A stretch of DNA of 64,000 nt from Ferrovibrio sp. Lineage in GTDB: Bacteria; Pseudomonadota; Alphaproteobacteria; Ferrovibrionales; Ferrovibrionaceae. The notes beneath the pieces are model-generated. The model was not told the DNA's origin. It saw only the letters and a list, made by a program, of their open reading frames with translations, and ran no database searches. Below, in pieces: positions 9,766-17,424 of this stretch (positions are counted from its first letter, which is position 1; the number at the start of each line of letters is the position of its first letter). The position numbers were made by a program, and so were the translations under genes. The stretch spans positions 930,001 to 994,000 of the forward strand of contig JAGOQS010000001.1 of assembly GCA_017991315.1 (NCBI GenBank), in the 5' to 3' direction.

Positions 9766-11285
9766 GCGGCACCCCGGCTTCTGCGTGCTCGCGGCATCGT
9801 TGCCTCGGCTTCCGCGCCTGCCTGCCCGCGCAAGGCAGAGAATGCGGCAAGGGCCAGCGCGCGCGCCTTATCATGCTCCACCATGGGCATCGGGTAGGTT
9901 GCGCCCAGCGTTACGCCGGCTTCGCGCAGCACCAGGGCGGGGGCTTCCCACGGTTTGTGAATGAAGCGAGCCGGCAGGGCCTGCAATTCCGGCACCCAAC
10001 GACGCACATAATCCCCTTCGGGATCGAAGCGTTCACCCTGCAATATCGGATTGAAGATGCGGAAATACGGCGCGGCATCGGCGCCCGAGCCTGCCACCCA
10101 TTGCCAGCTCGCGGCATTGTTGGCGAGGTCGGCATCCACCAGCGTGTCCCAGAACCAGGCCTCGCCTTGATGCCAATGCTGGCGCAGATGCTTCACCAGG
10201 AATGACGCAACCACCATGCGCACCCGGTTGTGCATCCAGCCTGTGTGCCACAATTCGCGCATCCCGGCATCGACGATCGGATAACCGGTTTGGCCCCGCT
10301 GCCAGCGTTTCAGTGCGGCTTCATCATGATCCCAGGGGAAGTCATCGAAATCGGCACGGAAATTCTGCTGCGGCAATGCCGGGAAATGATAGAGCAGGTG
10401 ATGCGAGAATTCGCGCCAGCCCAATTCTGATAGATATTTCTCGCCATGCTTGGCGATTGAGGCCTTGCCGGACTGCATGGCCAACTGCACGGCATGCCAG
10501 ACCTGACGCGGGCCGATCTCGCCGAAATGCAGATGCGGTGACAATCGAGAGGTGCCTGTCATATCCGGGCGGTCGCGCTGCTCGGCATAGCCATTGAGGG
10601 CATGGCCGAGGAATGTGGTGAGCAGCGTTTCCGCTCCCAGGCTGCCTGGCACCCAATTATCGCGCATGCCGCCAGCCCAATCGGGTTTGCTCGGCAGCAA
10701 GCCCCAGGTCTCCAACTTATCGCTGGCAATGCCGGAAACGCCGGTCATCTGCTTTGGTACGGGCAATGGTGTTGGGGGATCGCCCAGGGCGCGGCAGGCA
10801 CGCCAGAAGGGTGAGTAAACCTTGAACCAAGAACCACCCTGGGTCTGTACGGTCCAAGGCTCATAGAGCAGCGCGGCATTATGGCTTGCGGCATCAACGC
10901 CGATTGCCTTCAGAGCCGCCTTGATTGCCGTGTCGCGCGCAATTGCCGCCGGTTCGTAGCACCGGTTCCAATGCACGGCCTCGGCGCCAATTTCCTCAAC
11001 GATAGCTGGCAGGATAGTCTCTGCCCGGCCACGCCGTAGGGTCAGGCCGAAGCCGTATTGCCGGCGCAACTCTGCATCCAGGGCGTTGAGAGAATGGTGC
11101 AGCCACCAGCGGCTGGCGCCGCCCATGCTCCAGGGCAGGGTGTCGTCGAGCACATAGAGCGCCACCACCGGACGGCCGCTGGCCGCCGCCGCACAGAGCG
11201 CGGGGTTGTCCGCGAGGCGCAAATCCTGGCGGAACCATACCAGGGCGCCGCCGCCGGGGGGGGCCACCTGTTTCGACTGTTTCAC
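9762..11285 (-). CDS. phrB: deoxyribodipyrimidine photolyase (cryptochrome/photolyase family)
   Basis: This 507-residue flavoprotein is the first gene of the operon. Its N-terminal antenna domain begins LVWFRQDLRLADNPAL (about residues 15-30). The C-terminal FAD/DNA domain has TGYPIVDAGMRELWHTGWMHN, RMVVASFLVKHL and LANNAASWQWVAGSGADAAP, all classical for class I CPD photolyases that split UV pyrimidine dimers with blue light. Length is slightly above the usual 450-480. The ATG at 11285 is about 36 bases below a TGATCC-type promoter candidate. Pairing with lipid-modifying genes fits a light/singlet-oxygen stress regulon; this last point is inference. Confidence 0.92.
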   Translation of the reverse strand: MKQSKQVAPPGGGALVWFRQDLRLADNPALCAAAASGRPVVALYVLDDTLPWSMGGASRWWLHHSLNALDAELRRQYGFGLTLRRGRAETILPAIVEEIGAEAVHWNRCYEPAAIARDTAIKAALKAIGVDAASHNAALLYEPWTVQTQGGSWFKVYSPFWRACRALGDPPTPLPVPKQMTGVSGIASDKLETWGLLPSKPDWAGGMRDNWVPGSLGAETLLTTFLGHALNGYAEQRDRPDMTGTSRLSPHLHFGEIGPRQVWHAVQLAMQSGKASIAKHGEKYLSELGWREFSHHLLYHFPALPQQNFRADFDDFPWDHDEAALKRWQRGQTGYPIVDAGMRELWHTGWMHNRVRMVVASFLVKHLRQHWHQGEAWFWDTLVDADLANNAASWQWVAGSGADAAPYFRIFNPILQGERFDPEGDYVRRWVPELQALPARFIHKPWEAPALVLREAGVTLGATYPMPMVEHDKARALALAAFSALRGQAGAEAEATMPRARRSRGAA

Positions 11286-11320
11286 CTAAAGCCTCGACCT
11301 GTCTCGACTTTCATTGCCAA

Positions 11321-11349
11321 GGATACGCCGTTTCGGCGCCACCGGATCA
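11321..11349 (-). promoter_or_regulatory. candidate ECF11-type (RpoE/ChrR) promoter for photolyase operon
   Basis: Read on the minus strand, TGATCC (11349-11344) is followed by an 18-base spacer and TATCC (11325-11321). The known Rhodobacter RpoE consensus is TGATCC, about 18 bases, then a TA-rich -10. The -35 is exact and the spacing fits; the -10 matches only at TA. The downstream genes are of the type controlled by that sigma factor. No rpoE/chrR genes lie in the window. Confidence 0.45.
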
Positions 11350-11386
11350 GTCCGGCGCTTGACTATTTAGTGAGGCCAGGGAGGGA

Positions 11387-12196
11387 TCAGTCCTGCTCGT
11401 TCATGCGCAGGGCGAGGGAGGCCGCTTGGGTGCGGTTGAACACCTGCAGCTTGGCGAATATCTGGCGCAGATGCGCCTTCACGGTCACTTCCTGCACGCC
11501 GAGCCGCAGGCCGATGGCCTTGTTCGAGTCGCCGTGGCTGAGCCATTTCAGCACTTCGCGCTCGCGCTCGGTGAGGCTGAGCAGGCGCGGATCCGGTGTC
11601 GGGCTGGGTGCTTCAGGCATATCGCCGCCCTGGGCCTCGCCGCGCAGCAGCCGCAGCAATTCGCGGTCATCGGCCCCGGAACGGGCCCGTTCGATCAGTT
11701 CATCGAGCTTTGCCGCCGCTTCAAAGGTCGGCAGCAATTCCTCATAGAGGCGCAACGCCTTCACCACGGTGAGCAGCATGCTTTGCTGCGTCAGCTCGGT
11801 CTTTTCCTTGTAATCGTTGATGGCGTGGTTGCTCACCACATCCAGCGCCGGCGCCTGACCCGGCTGGCCGGTGCGGATCACGATCTGCACTGTCTTGTTG
11901 CCTAGCACCTCGCGAATGTAATTCACCAGTTCGATGCCGGCATGCTCGGTTTCCATCACCACATCCAGCAGGATCAGGGCGATGTCCGGGTTACGCTCCA
12001 GGATCGGCCGCGCCTCGGTGGCGGAATGGGCCGAAAGAAACTCCAGGCCGCGCTCGCGGTAGGTGAAATTGCGCAACAGCAGCTTGGTCAGCGCATGCAC
12101 GTCGGGTTCATCGTCGACAATCAACAGCTTCCAGGGGGGAGCTGGTGCGTCGGTGGAGCCGTCTTTCGTGGCAATGTCGGGAGTAGGATTGGGCAA
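11387..12196 (-). CDS. response regulator with receiver and LuxR-type DNA-binding domain
   Basis: This is a 269-residue regulator. The receiver domain (about 22-150) has acidic pocket residues D28-D29, phospho-acceptor D78 (ILLDVVME) and a VIRTGQPGQAP / NDYKEKTEL pair that is typical of the receivers joined to DUF3369 sensors. A linker (~165-205) leads to a LuxR helix-turn-helix (LTEREREVLKWLSHGDSNKAIGLR split over 207-230, then VTVKAHLRQIFAKL). No histidine kinase lies beside it, so its partner is unknown. It is followed on the same strand by the photolyase operon, 101 bases away, so read-through or direct control of that operon is possible but unproven. Confidence 0.88.
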   Translation of the reverse strand: MPNPTPDIATKDGSTDAPAPPWKLLIVDDEPDVHALTKLLLRNFTYRERGLEFLSAHSATEARPILERNPDIALILLDVVMETEHAGIELVNYIREVLGNKTVQIVIRTGQPGQAPALDVVSNHAINDYKEKTELTQQSMLLTVVKALRLYEELLPTFEAAAKLDELIERARSGADDRELLRLLRGEAQGGDMPEAPSPTPDPRLLSLTEREREVLKWLSHGDSNKAIGLRLGVQEVTVKAHLRQIFAKLQVFNRTQAASLALRMNEQD

Positions 12197-12504
12197 GGGA
12201 AATCCGGGGTCAAAGTGCGACGTCTACTGTAGCGCATGCCATCAATTAAGATGCAGCTAATTCAATCCCTGCGATGGAAATTTCCCAAATTCCAAGATAT
12301 TTGCCCGTCAGGGCAGGGAGCGTGACGGGGCAGTTCTATTCAAGGTCGGGAATTCCCGCCGAGGCTGTGGCCGAATCCTATTCTCCCGGGGTTCTGGCCA
12401 TAGGCGGCAGCCCATGCCCCGGTTTCCGGGGTAATTTGCTTGGGCTCGATTTGCCCGCCTGGGCGGTTCACACTTGAAAAATCGGGAGCGAGGGGAGGGT
12501 TTGA
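12197..12504. promoter_or_regulatory. divergent intergenic region with several palindromes
   Basis: This 308-base gap separates the response regulator from the META lipoprotein. It holds a perfect 10-base palindrome GGAAATTTCC (12276-12285), TGCCC/GGGCA around GTCA (12302-12315), a perfect 12-base palindrome CGGGAATTCCCG (12347-12358) and a hairpin CCCCGG-TTT-CCGGGG (12417-12431). A strong ribosome site GGGGAGGG lies at about 12493-12500 ahead of the lipoprotein. No gene was seen. The similar cores GGAAATTTCC and GGGAATTCCC could be binding sites; this is inference. Confidence 0.5.
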
Positions 12505-13191
12505 ATGCATATGAGCTTGGGAGCGTTTGCCGCCGTGAGGGCGTTCGCTGCCCTGGTCCCGCTGGCGCTGCTGGGCGGCTGCGCACCAAAGGCGCCAAGC
12601 CCGCCGGTTGCCCTGGCCTGCGAGGGCGGACCGGCAATCAGCATCGCCTTCGATGGCGGGACGGCCCGGCTCACCGCCGGGGAGGTCAAGGTGCGGCTCG
12701 CCCAGCAGCCGGCGGCCTCCGGCATCCACTATGCCGGTGGCGGCCATGATCTGCGCGGCAAGGGCCTGGACCTGACCTGGACCGACCCATCAGGCCGCGT
12801 GCTGCAATGCCGCGAAATGCCGCTGATTGGCACTGCCTGGCGGCTGGTACATTTCCAATCTTCCGACGATGCCATCGGCATCATCGTGCCGCCCCGCCTC
12901 GAGCGCTACGCGATGGCGTTTGGTTCCGATGGCCGGATGGTGCTGCAGCTCGACTGCAACCGCGCCAGCGCGCAATGGCAGGGCAGGGCAACGACGCGGG
13001 CAGGCGGCAGCCTCACCATCCAGTCCGGTATGATGACCCGAGCGATGTGTGGCCCGGGTGCCATCGATAGCCGGTTGGCCCGCGACCTCGGCTATGTTCG
13101 GTCCTACACCCTGCTGCCGGATGGCCGTCTCAGCTTGGCGCTGCAGGCGGATGCCGGGATTTATTTGTGGGCACCGGCGGCACCCGAGTAA
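12505..13191 (+). CDS. META-domain lipoprotein
   Basis: This 228-residue protein has a lipoprotein signal: a hydrophobic stretch ends in the lipobox LLGGC, with the modified cysteine near residue 27. Residues ~35-110 have a small beta-rich domain reminiscent of the lysozyme-inhibitor MliC fold (ACEGG, VRLAQQPAASG, GGGHDLRGKG). The rest is a META (HslJ-like) domain: LIGTAWRLVHFQ, YAMAFGSDGRMVLQLDCNR, MTRAMCGPGA and YTLLPDGRLSLAL. META domains occur in heat-shock or envelope stress proteins of mostly unknown activity. An envelope location is supported by the signal; lysozyme inhibition is only a suggestion. ATG 12505 is preferred over ATG 12511 because of the ribosome site. Confidence 0.82.
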   Translation: MHMSLGAFAAVRAFAALVPLALLGGCAPKAPSPPVALACEGGPAISIAFDGGTARLTAGEVKVRLAQQPAASGIHYAGGGHDLRGKGLDLTWTDPSGRVLQCREMPLIGTAWRLVHFQSSDDAIGIIVPPRLERYAMAFGSDGRMVLQLDCNRASAQWQGRATTRAGGSLTIQSGMMTRAMCGPGAIDSRLARDLGYVRSYTLLPDGRLSLALQADAGIYLWAPAAPE

Positions 13192-13251
13192 GGCATAAGG
13201 CATCGCCGCCCGGTTAGGGCGTGGGGAAGCTGATGCGATTGTTTGGGAAAA

Positions 13252-13326
13252 TGGCTCCCAGGGAGGGATTCGAACCCCCGACCGGGCGGTTAACAGCCGC
13301 CTGCTCTACCACTGAGCTACCTGGGA
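13252..13326 (-). tRNA. tRNA-Asn (GTT)
   Basis: Read on the minus strand this is a full cloverleaf of 75 bases with encoded CCA. The acceptor arm TCCCAGG pairs with CCTGGGA, the D arm is GCTC/GAGC, the anticodon stem GGCGG/CCGCC closes loop CTGTTAA with anticodon GTT, and the T arm contains TTCGAAT. It reads AAC/AAU codons. It stands alone between the META gene and the thioesterase. Confidence 0.96.
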
Positions 13327-13458
13327 TCAGCGCGGCGCGGAAAGTAGCCTCGGCTCCCTCGATCCGCAAGCCTTGAGTTTGAAAATTTCGTTCGCCACCC
13401 CAGGGGTGGTTTCGGACCGCTCCGGCCCATGCTAATCGGGATGCTGAGGAGACCCGAG

Positions 13459-13881
13459 ATGCTGATGACGATTGCCGAGCTGCAAAGCTTCATGGCGCGC
13501 GAATTCCCGCAAATGGCGCCACTTAACATGAAGGTGGAGGCCTTTGACGGCGACATGCTGCGGCTCTCCCTCCCGGTCGGCGAGGCACAGTTGCGACCCG
13601 GCGGCACGGTCTCCGGCCCCACCATGATGACCCTGGCAGACTGCGCCGCCTACCTGTTGCTGCTCGGCCAGATCGGCCCGGTGGCCCTGGCGGTGACGAC
13701 GAATCTGAACATCAACTTCCTGCGCAAGCCGGAGCCGAAGGCGCTGTCTGCCGAAGCGCGCATGCTGAAACGCGGCAAGACCCTGGCGATCATGGAGATC
13801 GGCATCTTCTCCGAAGGGGTGGAAGATGGCCCGGTGGCGCATGCGACGCTGACCTACGCCATTCCGCCTGCCAGGAAATAA
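13459..13881 (+). CDS. PaaI-type hotdog-fold thioesterase
   Basis: This 140-residue protein is a PaaI/YbgC-like acyl-CoA thioesterase. Visible motifs are LRPGGTVSGPTMMTLADCAAYLLLLG, split as the family GG-x-VSGPTMMxLAD active-site helix, and TTNLNINFLRKPEP in the hotdog sheet. I start at the ATG at 13459, since TGAGGAGA lies 8-15 bases upstream; the earlier ATG at 13429 would swallow that ribosome site. The acyl substrate is not known. It stands between tRNA-Asn and rplM with its own likely promoter. Confidence 0.85.
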   Translation: MLMTIAELQSFMAREFPQMAPLNMKVEAFDGDMLRLSLPVGEAQLRPGGTVSGPTMMTLADCAAYLLLLGQIGPVALAVTTNLNINFLRKPEPKALSAEARMLKRGKTLAIMEIGIFSEGVEDGPVAHATLTYAIPPARK

Positions 13882-13962
13882 AGTAACGCATTGATTTTAT
13901 TGTATATGATTGGCGGTATTATATTACCACTCGATAAATCATTGAAAAACGCTGGATTTCGG

Positions 13963-13991
13963 TTGACGCGCCACACATTTGCGCGCATAAC
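13963..13991 (+). promoter_or_regulatory. candidate sigma-70 promoter of rplM-rpsI
   Basis: TTGACG (13963-13968), a 17-base spacer and CATAAC (13986-13991) lie in an otherwise A+T-rich spacer ahead of rplM. This would give a leader of about 70 bases. The -35 is near consensus and spacing is ideal. Confidence 0.5.
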
Positions 13992-14033
13992 CCGGCCCCG
14001 ATCGCCCTGGGTGCTTGTCGCCCATGGCCCGAC

Positions 14034-14047
14034 CCCCTGATCAGGGG
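14034..14047 (+). promoter_or_regulatory. perfect palindrome in rplM leader
   Basis: CCCCTGATCAGGGG is a perfect 14-base palindrome, 20 bases before the rplM ATG and inside the predicted leader. It could be an RNA hairpin in the leader used for ribosomal-protein feedback, or a DNA operator. Known L13 leader motifs are from other phyla, so this is only a candidate. Confidence 0.4.
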
Positions 14048-14066
14048 CCAAAATTAGGACAGTGCA

Positions 14067-14534
14067 ATGAAGACCTTTTCCGCCAAAGAATCCGAGGTCG
14101 AAAAGAAGTGGGTGTTGATCGACGCTGATGGCCTGGTACTGGGCCGTCTGGCCAGCCTGATTGCCATGCGTCTGCGTGGCAAGCATAAGCCGATCTTCAC
14201 TGCCCACGTCGACACCGGCGACAACGTCATCGTCATCAACGCCGACAAGGTGCGCGTGACCGGCCGCAAGGCGCAGCAGTCCGTGTTCTACTGGCACACT
14301 GGCTATCCGGGCGGCGTCAAGGGCGCCACCGTGGGCCAGCGCCTGCAGGGCCGCTTCCCCGAGCGCGTCATCATGAAGGCCGTGGAGCGCATGCTGCCGA
14401 AGGAGAGCCCGCTGGCTCGCCGTCAGCTCACCAAGCTCAAGGTCTACAAGGGTGCCGAGCATCCGCACGCCGCGCAGCAGCCGGTGACGCTGGACGTGGG
14501 CGCGTTGAATCCGAAGAACAAGAGGACTGACTGA
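14067..14534 (+). CDS. rplM: 50S ribosomal protein L13
   Basis: This 155-residue protein is uL13 of the large subunit, at normal length. Family segments are [47 protein letters not shown] and [25 protein letters not shown] ribosome site precedes the ATG. It is followed two bases later by rpsI, the universal bacterial pairing. Expression should be high and growth-linked. Confidence 0.98.
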   Translation: MKTFSAKESEVEKKWVLIDADGLVLGRLASLIAMRLRGKHKPIFTAHVDTGDNVIVINADKVRVTGRKAQQSVFYWHTGYPGGVKGATVGQRLQGRFPERVIMKAVERMLPKESPLARRQLTKLKVYKGAEHPHAAQQPVTLDVGALNPKNKRTD

Positions 14535-14536
14535 TC

Positions 14537-15019
14537 ATGGCTGAGTCCCGCACTCTCGCCGACCTGAGCAAGACCAAGGCCGTTGCCGCGGTTCAGGCCG
14601 CCGATCCCGTTCATGAGCGCAAGGTTGACAAGCTCGGCCGCGCCTATGCCACCGGCAAGCGCAAGGACGCGGTCGCCCGCGTCTGGATCAAGGCCGGCAC
14701 TGGCAAGTTCGTGGTGAACGGCAAGGAAAGCAACACCTACTTCGCCCGCCCGGTTCTGCGCATGCTGCTGCAGCAGCCCTTCGTGCTGACCAACCGCGCC
14801 GGCCAGTTCGACATCTACGCCACCGTCACCGGTGGTGGTCTGTCGGGCCAGGCGGGTGCGCTGCGTCACGGTATCTCGAAGGCGCTGACCTATTATGAGC
14901 CGGCGCTGCGTCCGGCGCTGAAGGCCCAGGGCTTCCTGACCCGCGACCCGCGCGTCGTCGAGCGCAAGAAGTACGGCAAGCCGAAGGCCCGCCGCTCCTT
15001 CCAGTTCTCGAAGCGCTAA
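14537..15019 (+). CDS. rpsI: 30S ribosomal protein S9
   Basis: This 160-residue protein is uS9 of the small subunit. It carries an alphaproteobacterial N-terminal extension of about 35 residues before the conserved core ([19 protein letters not shown]). The invariant C-terminus RRSFQFSKR, whose end reaches the P-site tRNA, is intact. It is co-transcribed with rplM and followed by a strong intrinsic terminator at 15056. Confidence 0.98.
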   Translation: MAESRTLADLSKTKAVAAVQAADPVHERKVDKLGRAYATGKRKDAVARVWIKAGTGKFVVNGKESNTYFARPVLRMLLQQPFVLTNRAGQFDIYATVTGGGLSGQAGALRHGISKALTYYEPALRPALKAQGFLTRDPRVVERKKYGKPKARRSFQFSKR

Positions 15020-15055
15020 GCGACCAAAAGCTGCTAATTGCCACCAATTGCTACG

Positions 15056-15084
15056 AAGGCCGGGGTGCAACCCCCGGCCTTTTT
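15056..15084 (+). terminator. rho-independent terminator after rpsI
   Basis: AAGGCCGGGG, a short TGCAA loop and CCCCCGGCCT followed by five T make a very stable GC-rich hairpin with a T tract, 37 bases after the rpsI stop. Confidence 0.93.
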
Positions 15085-15218
15085 GCTTACGTGCGGTTGC
15101 TATTACCAATTGCTTCGCGATAACCGGCACTCAACTGTTGATTCGCTATTCTGAATACCTCACAGTCTGCGCAAGGGGCGGATTCGTCCGCAGGGTCCAA
15201 CAGGGAAGCATAATCGCC

Positions 15219-15773
15219 ATGACTTTGGCCGATATGGTCTTCGCCTTGCTGCCGGCTATCGGGCTCTTTTTCATCGTCGGCCTTACAGCCAACTGGCTGG
15301 AAGAGGCGGCGCAGCATTACGCGCGCCGTGAACTCAAGTTTGACGAAGAAAACGAGCGCCTGCGCGCCGCCTATGATGCCGTGAATGAGCGCGCGCTGCA
15401 GATCGAAGCTGAACAGGAGAAGCGCGCCGAGCGCGAGCGCAGCCTGTTGCAGCTCCAGAACGAGCACGCCAATGCCATGGCGCAAGAGATCAAGCTGACC
15501 GATCCGCGCAATATCACCGTGTTCGAGCATGGCATCCCGACGCCGAATGCTGTCGGCTATTATGCCAAGGCGGTCGGTCCGGCCAACGCCTATCCCTTCG
15601 ATGGCAAGGGCTCTGGCACCAGCGGCGTGCATGGCCGCCGCTATGCCCGCTTCATCGTCTGGGGCACCAATCAGGCCAATGCAGACAGGCTGATCAAGCA
15701 GTGGATCGGCCCGCAGGGTCAGGTCCTGGAATTCCGTCCGTTCACCGGCAAGCTCAAGATGACGGAGATCTGA
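15219..15773 (+). CDS. membrane-anchored coiled-coil protein, unknown (module partner A)
   Basis: I do not recognise this 184-residue protein. It has one N-terminal membrane helix (about 6-24), a charged coiled coil (about 33-90, rich in E, R, A and Q), and a C-terminal domain of about 90 residues starting ITVFEHGIPTPNAVGYYAK. That domain has a motif RYARFIVWGTNQANADRLI then IGPQGQVLEFRPF. I start at the ATG at 15219, because the upstream extension has no ribosome site and no membrane-protein character. It is 2 bases ahead of a second gene with the same design and a related C-terminal motif, so the two probably form one hetero-oligomeric membrane complex; this is inference. Confidence 0.8.
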   Translation: MTLADMVFALLPAIGLFFIVGLTANWLEEAAQHYARRELKFDEENERLRAAYDAVNERALQIEAEQEKRAERERSLLQLQNEHANAMAQEIKLTDPRNITVFEHGIPTPNAVGYYAKAVGPANAYPFDGKGSGTSGVHGRRYARFIVWGTNQANADRLIKQWIGPQGQVLEFRPFTGKLKMTEI

Positions 15774-15775
15774 CG

Positions 15776-16318
15776 GTGACGCTGACCGACTTCATCGAGA
15801 CCCTGGTCGTCGCTGCCAATCTGGGTATCTTCCTGCTGGTGGTGCTGACCATCTCCGAGCGCCTGCGCGCCGGCTGGCGCTTTGTCGAGCGCCAGGTACA
15901 GGAGATCGTTTCGCGCCGCGAACAGGCCGAGAAGGACCAGTCGCATTACGACGACACGCTGACCGACGAGCGCAAGAAGGTGGCCGAGATCGAAAGCCAG
16001 ATTTCGCGCGCGCGTTCCGAGCTGGAGTCGCTGGAAGGCCGCCATGGCGAGACCGACCTGCCATTCTTCTATACCGCGACACCGATCGAAGGCGTCGATC
16101 CGCGCTTCCCGTCCTGGCGCCTGATGGCGCATAACCCCCAGCTCGGCCAGCGCGCCATGCAACTTTCGGAAACCGCCTACCAGTGGAACGAGGGCCGTTT
16201 CTACGAAATCCCGGCGCCGACCCATGCGGCGGCCCGTGCCGCGCTGGAGCGCATCCTGCCGCCGCAAGACGGCTTTTTCGTCCGCGTCGTCGACGACGAA
16301 AAGAGTGGTGTGGCTTAA
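15776..16318 (+). CDS. membrane-anchored coiled-coil protein, unknown (module partner B)
   Basis: This 180-residue protein begins with GTG at 15776, two bases after the preceding stop; longer in-frame starts lie inside the neighbour. It has one N-terminal membrane helix (about 8-27), a coiled coil (about 35-90, QEIVSRREQAEKDQ and ESQISRARSELESL) and a C-terminal domain (about 95-172). The end of that domain, GRFYEIPAPTHAAARAALERI then LPPQDGFFVRVV, lines up with the matching segment of partner A (aromatic, two small residues, A-rich helix, P-Q turn). The two are probably old paralogues. I found no named family. Function is unknown. Confidence 0.78.
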   Translation: MTLTDFIETLVVAANLGIFLLVVLTISERLRAGWRFVERQVQEIVSRREQAEKDQSHYDDTLTDERKKVAEIESQISRARSELESLEGRHGETDLPFFYTATPIEGVDPRFPSWRLMAHNPQLGQRAMQLSETAYQWNEGRFYEIPAPTHAAARAALERILPPQDGFFVRVVDDEKSGVA

Positions 16319-16444
16319 AGCCGCATCCGCATCCATCAGCCGTCTGGCTGCGTATACCTCCTGTTGAAACTAGCGGCGGCCAGCCTATTTCCCTGGCTGC
16401 AACGCCATGGAAGGCGGGATAGCGGTATTTTAGTAGCCAGGGCC

Positions 16445-17398
16445 ATGATCGACTCAATCCATACGGCTGCGTCATTGCCGGATCGCTTCGATTTCGCGCA
16501 TCCGGAATTGCGTCGGGCCGGGGCGTATTTTGCCCGCGGTGAGAATCGGGAGCCGTTACTGGCGTTACCGATAGGTAGCCTGACTGGCTCGGTGACGCTG
16601 GGGGCATTGGCGAGCAGCCTTAATCTGCCGGCCGATGACCCGGACTGGCTGCTGCTCGAACTGGTGCCATTGGCGCTGCGCTATCGGCGGAAAGTCGAGG
16701 CCGGCTCGGCGATGCCGAGTGAACTTGCCGATGGCAGCCCGTCCTGGCTGCCCCAGGCACATGTGCAGCAGCGTGGCGCCGCTCTGGTCTGGCGGGCGTT
16801 GCAGCCGTCAGAAACTGCGGGGGAGGCGCCGTCGGCGGCGGGGACCACACCTGAACAACTCCGAGATATGGCCCTGCGCCTTAAACCTATGTTGCCGCAA
16901 CTGAATGCCGATGCCTTGGAGCGGCATTTGCGGCAGGTGATTCTTGACCTGGCCCGCAGTGATTGGGTGCGGCGGGCGACAAGCGTCTTGCAACGCACGG
17001 TGGGCGAGATGGCGCAATTCGCGGCGGCAAGGCCGAGTGATCCGCTTGGCGATACAGCGCGGCGCACTGCCATGCTGCTGCGCAACGTTGCCATCTGGGG
17101 TACGCGCCGCGCCATGCTGTGTGATGCCGCGACATCAGATGTCCGCCGATTGTTGCAGGAGCCGCAAATCCTGCGGCATCGCGCCTGGCCTCTGCTTGGT
17201 GAAATGCGCGCCATGGCATTGGATGTCGAACCGATTGTCACTCAGTGGCAACAGGCGCGCGGCAGGGGCGATGGCGTCAGGATACGCGATCTGGACAATA
17301 TTCTGCGATTGGCCGTGGCACGCTACAGCAGTTTCGACCCAGAGATTTTCTCCAGGCCGAAACTACCCGACCCGTCGAATGAAACATTCGATGCATGA
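16445..17398 (+). CDS. hypothetical protein
   Basis: I do not recognise this 317-residue protein. It has no signal peptide or membrane helix. The N-terminal half has the segment DPDWLLLELVPLALRYRRKV and a tryptophan-containing SPSWLPQAHVQQ; the C-terminal half (~140-310) looks largely helical with many R, A and L residues. I place the start at ATG 16445 (MIDSIHTAASLPDRF), since the upstream in-frame extension has different character. It is followed 26 bases later by a PAS_5 gene in the same direction, so the two may be co-transcribed. Its codon use looks like that of its neighbours. Confidence 0.65.
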   Translation: MIDSIHTAASLPDRFDFAHPELRRAGAYFARGENREPLLALPIGSLTGSVTLGALASSLNLPADDPDWLLLELVPLALRYRRKVEAGSAMPSELADGSPSWLPQAHVQQRGAALVWRALQPSETAGEAPSAAGTTPEQLRDMALRLKPMLPQLNADALERHLRQVILDLARSDWVRRATSVLQRTVGEMAQFAAARPSDPLGDTARRTAMLLRNVAIWGTRRAMLCDAATSDVRRLLQEPQILRHRAWPLLGEMRAMALDVEPIVTQWQQARGRGDGVRIRDLDNILRLAVARYSSFDPEIFSRPKLPDPSNETFDA

Positions 17399-17424
17399 TC
17401 GGGCTATGAGGATGGGGACTTGCA

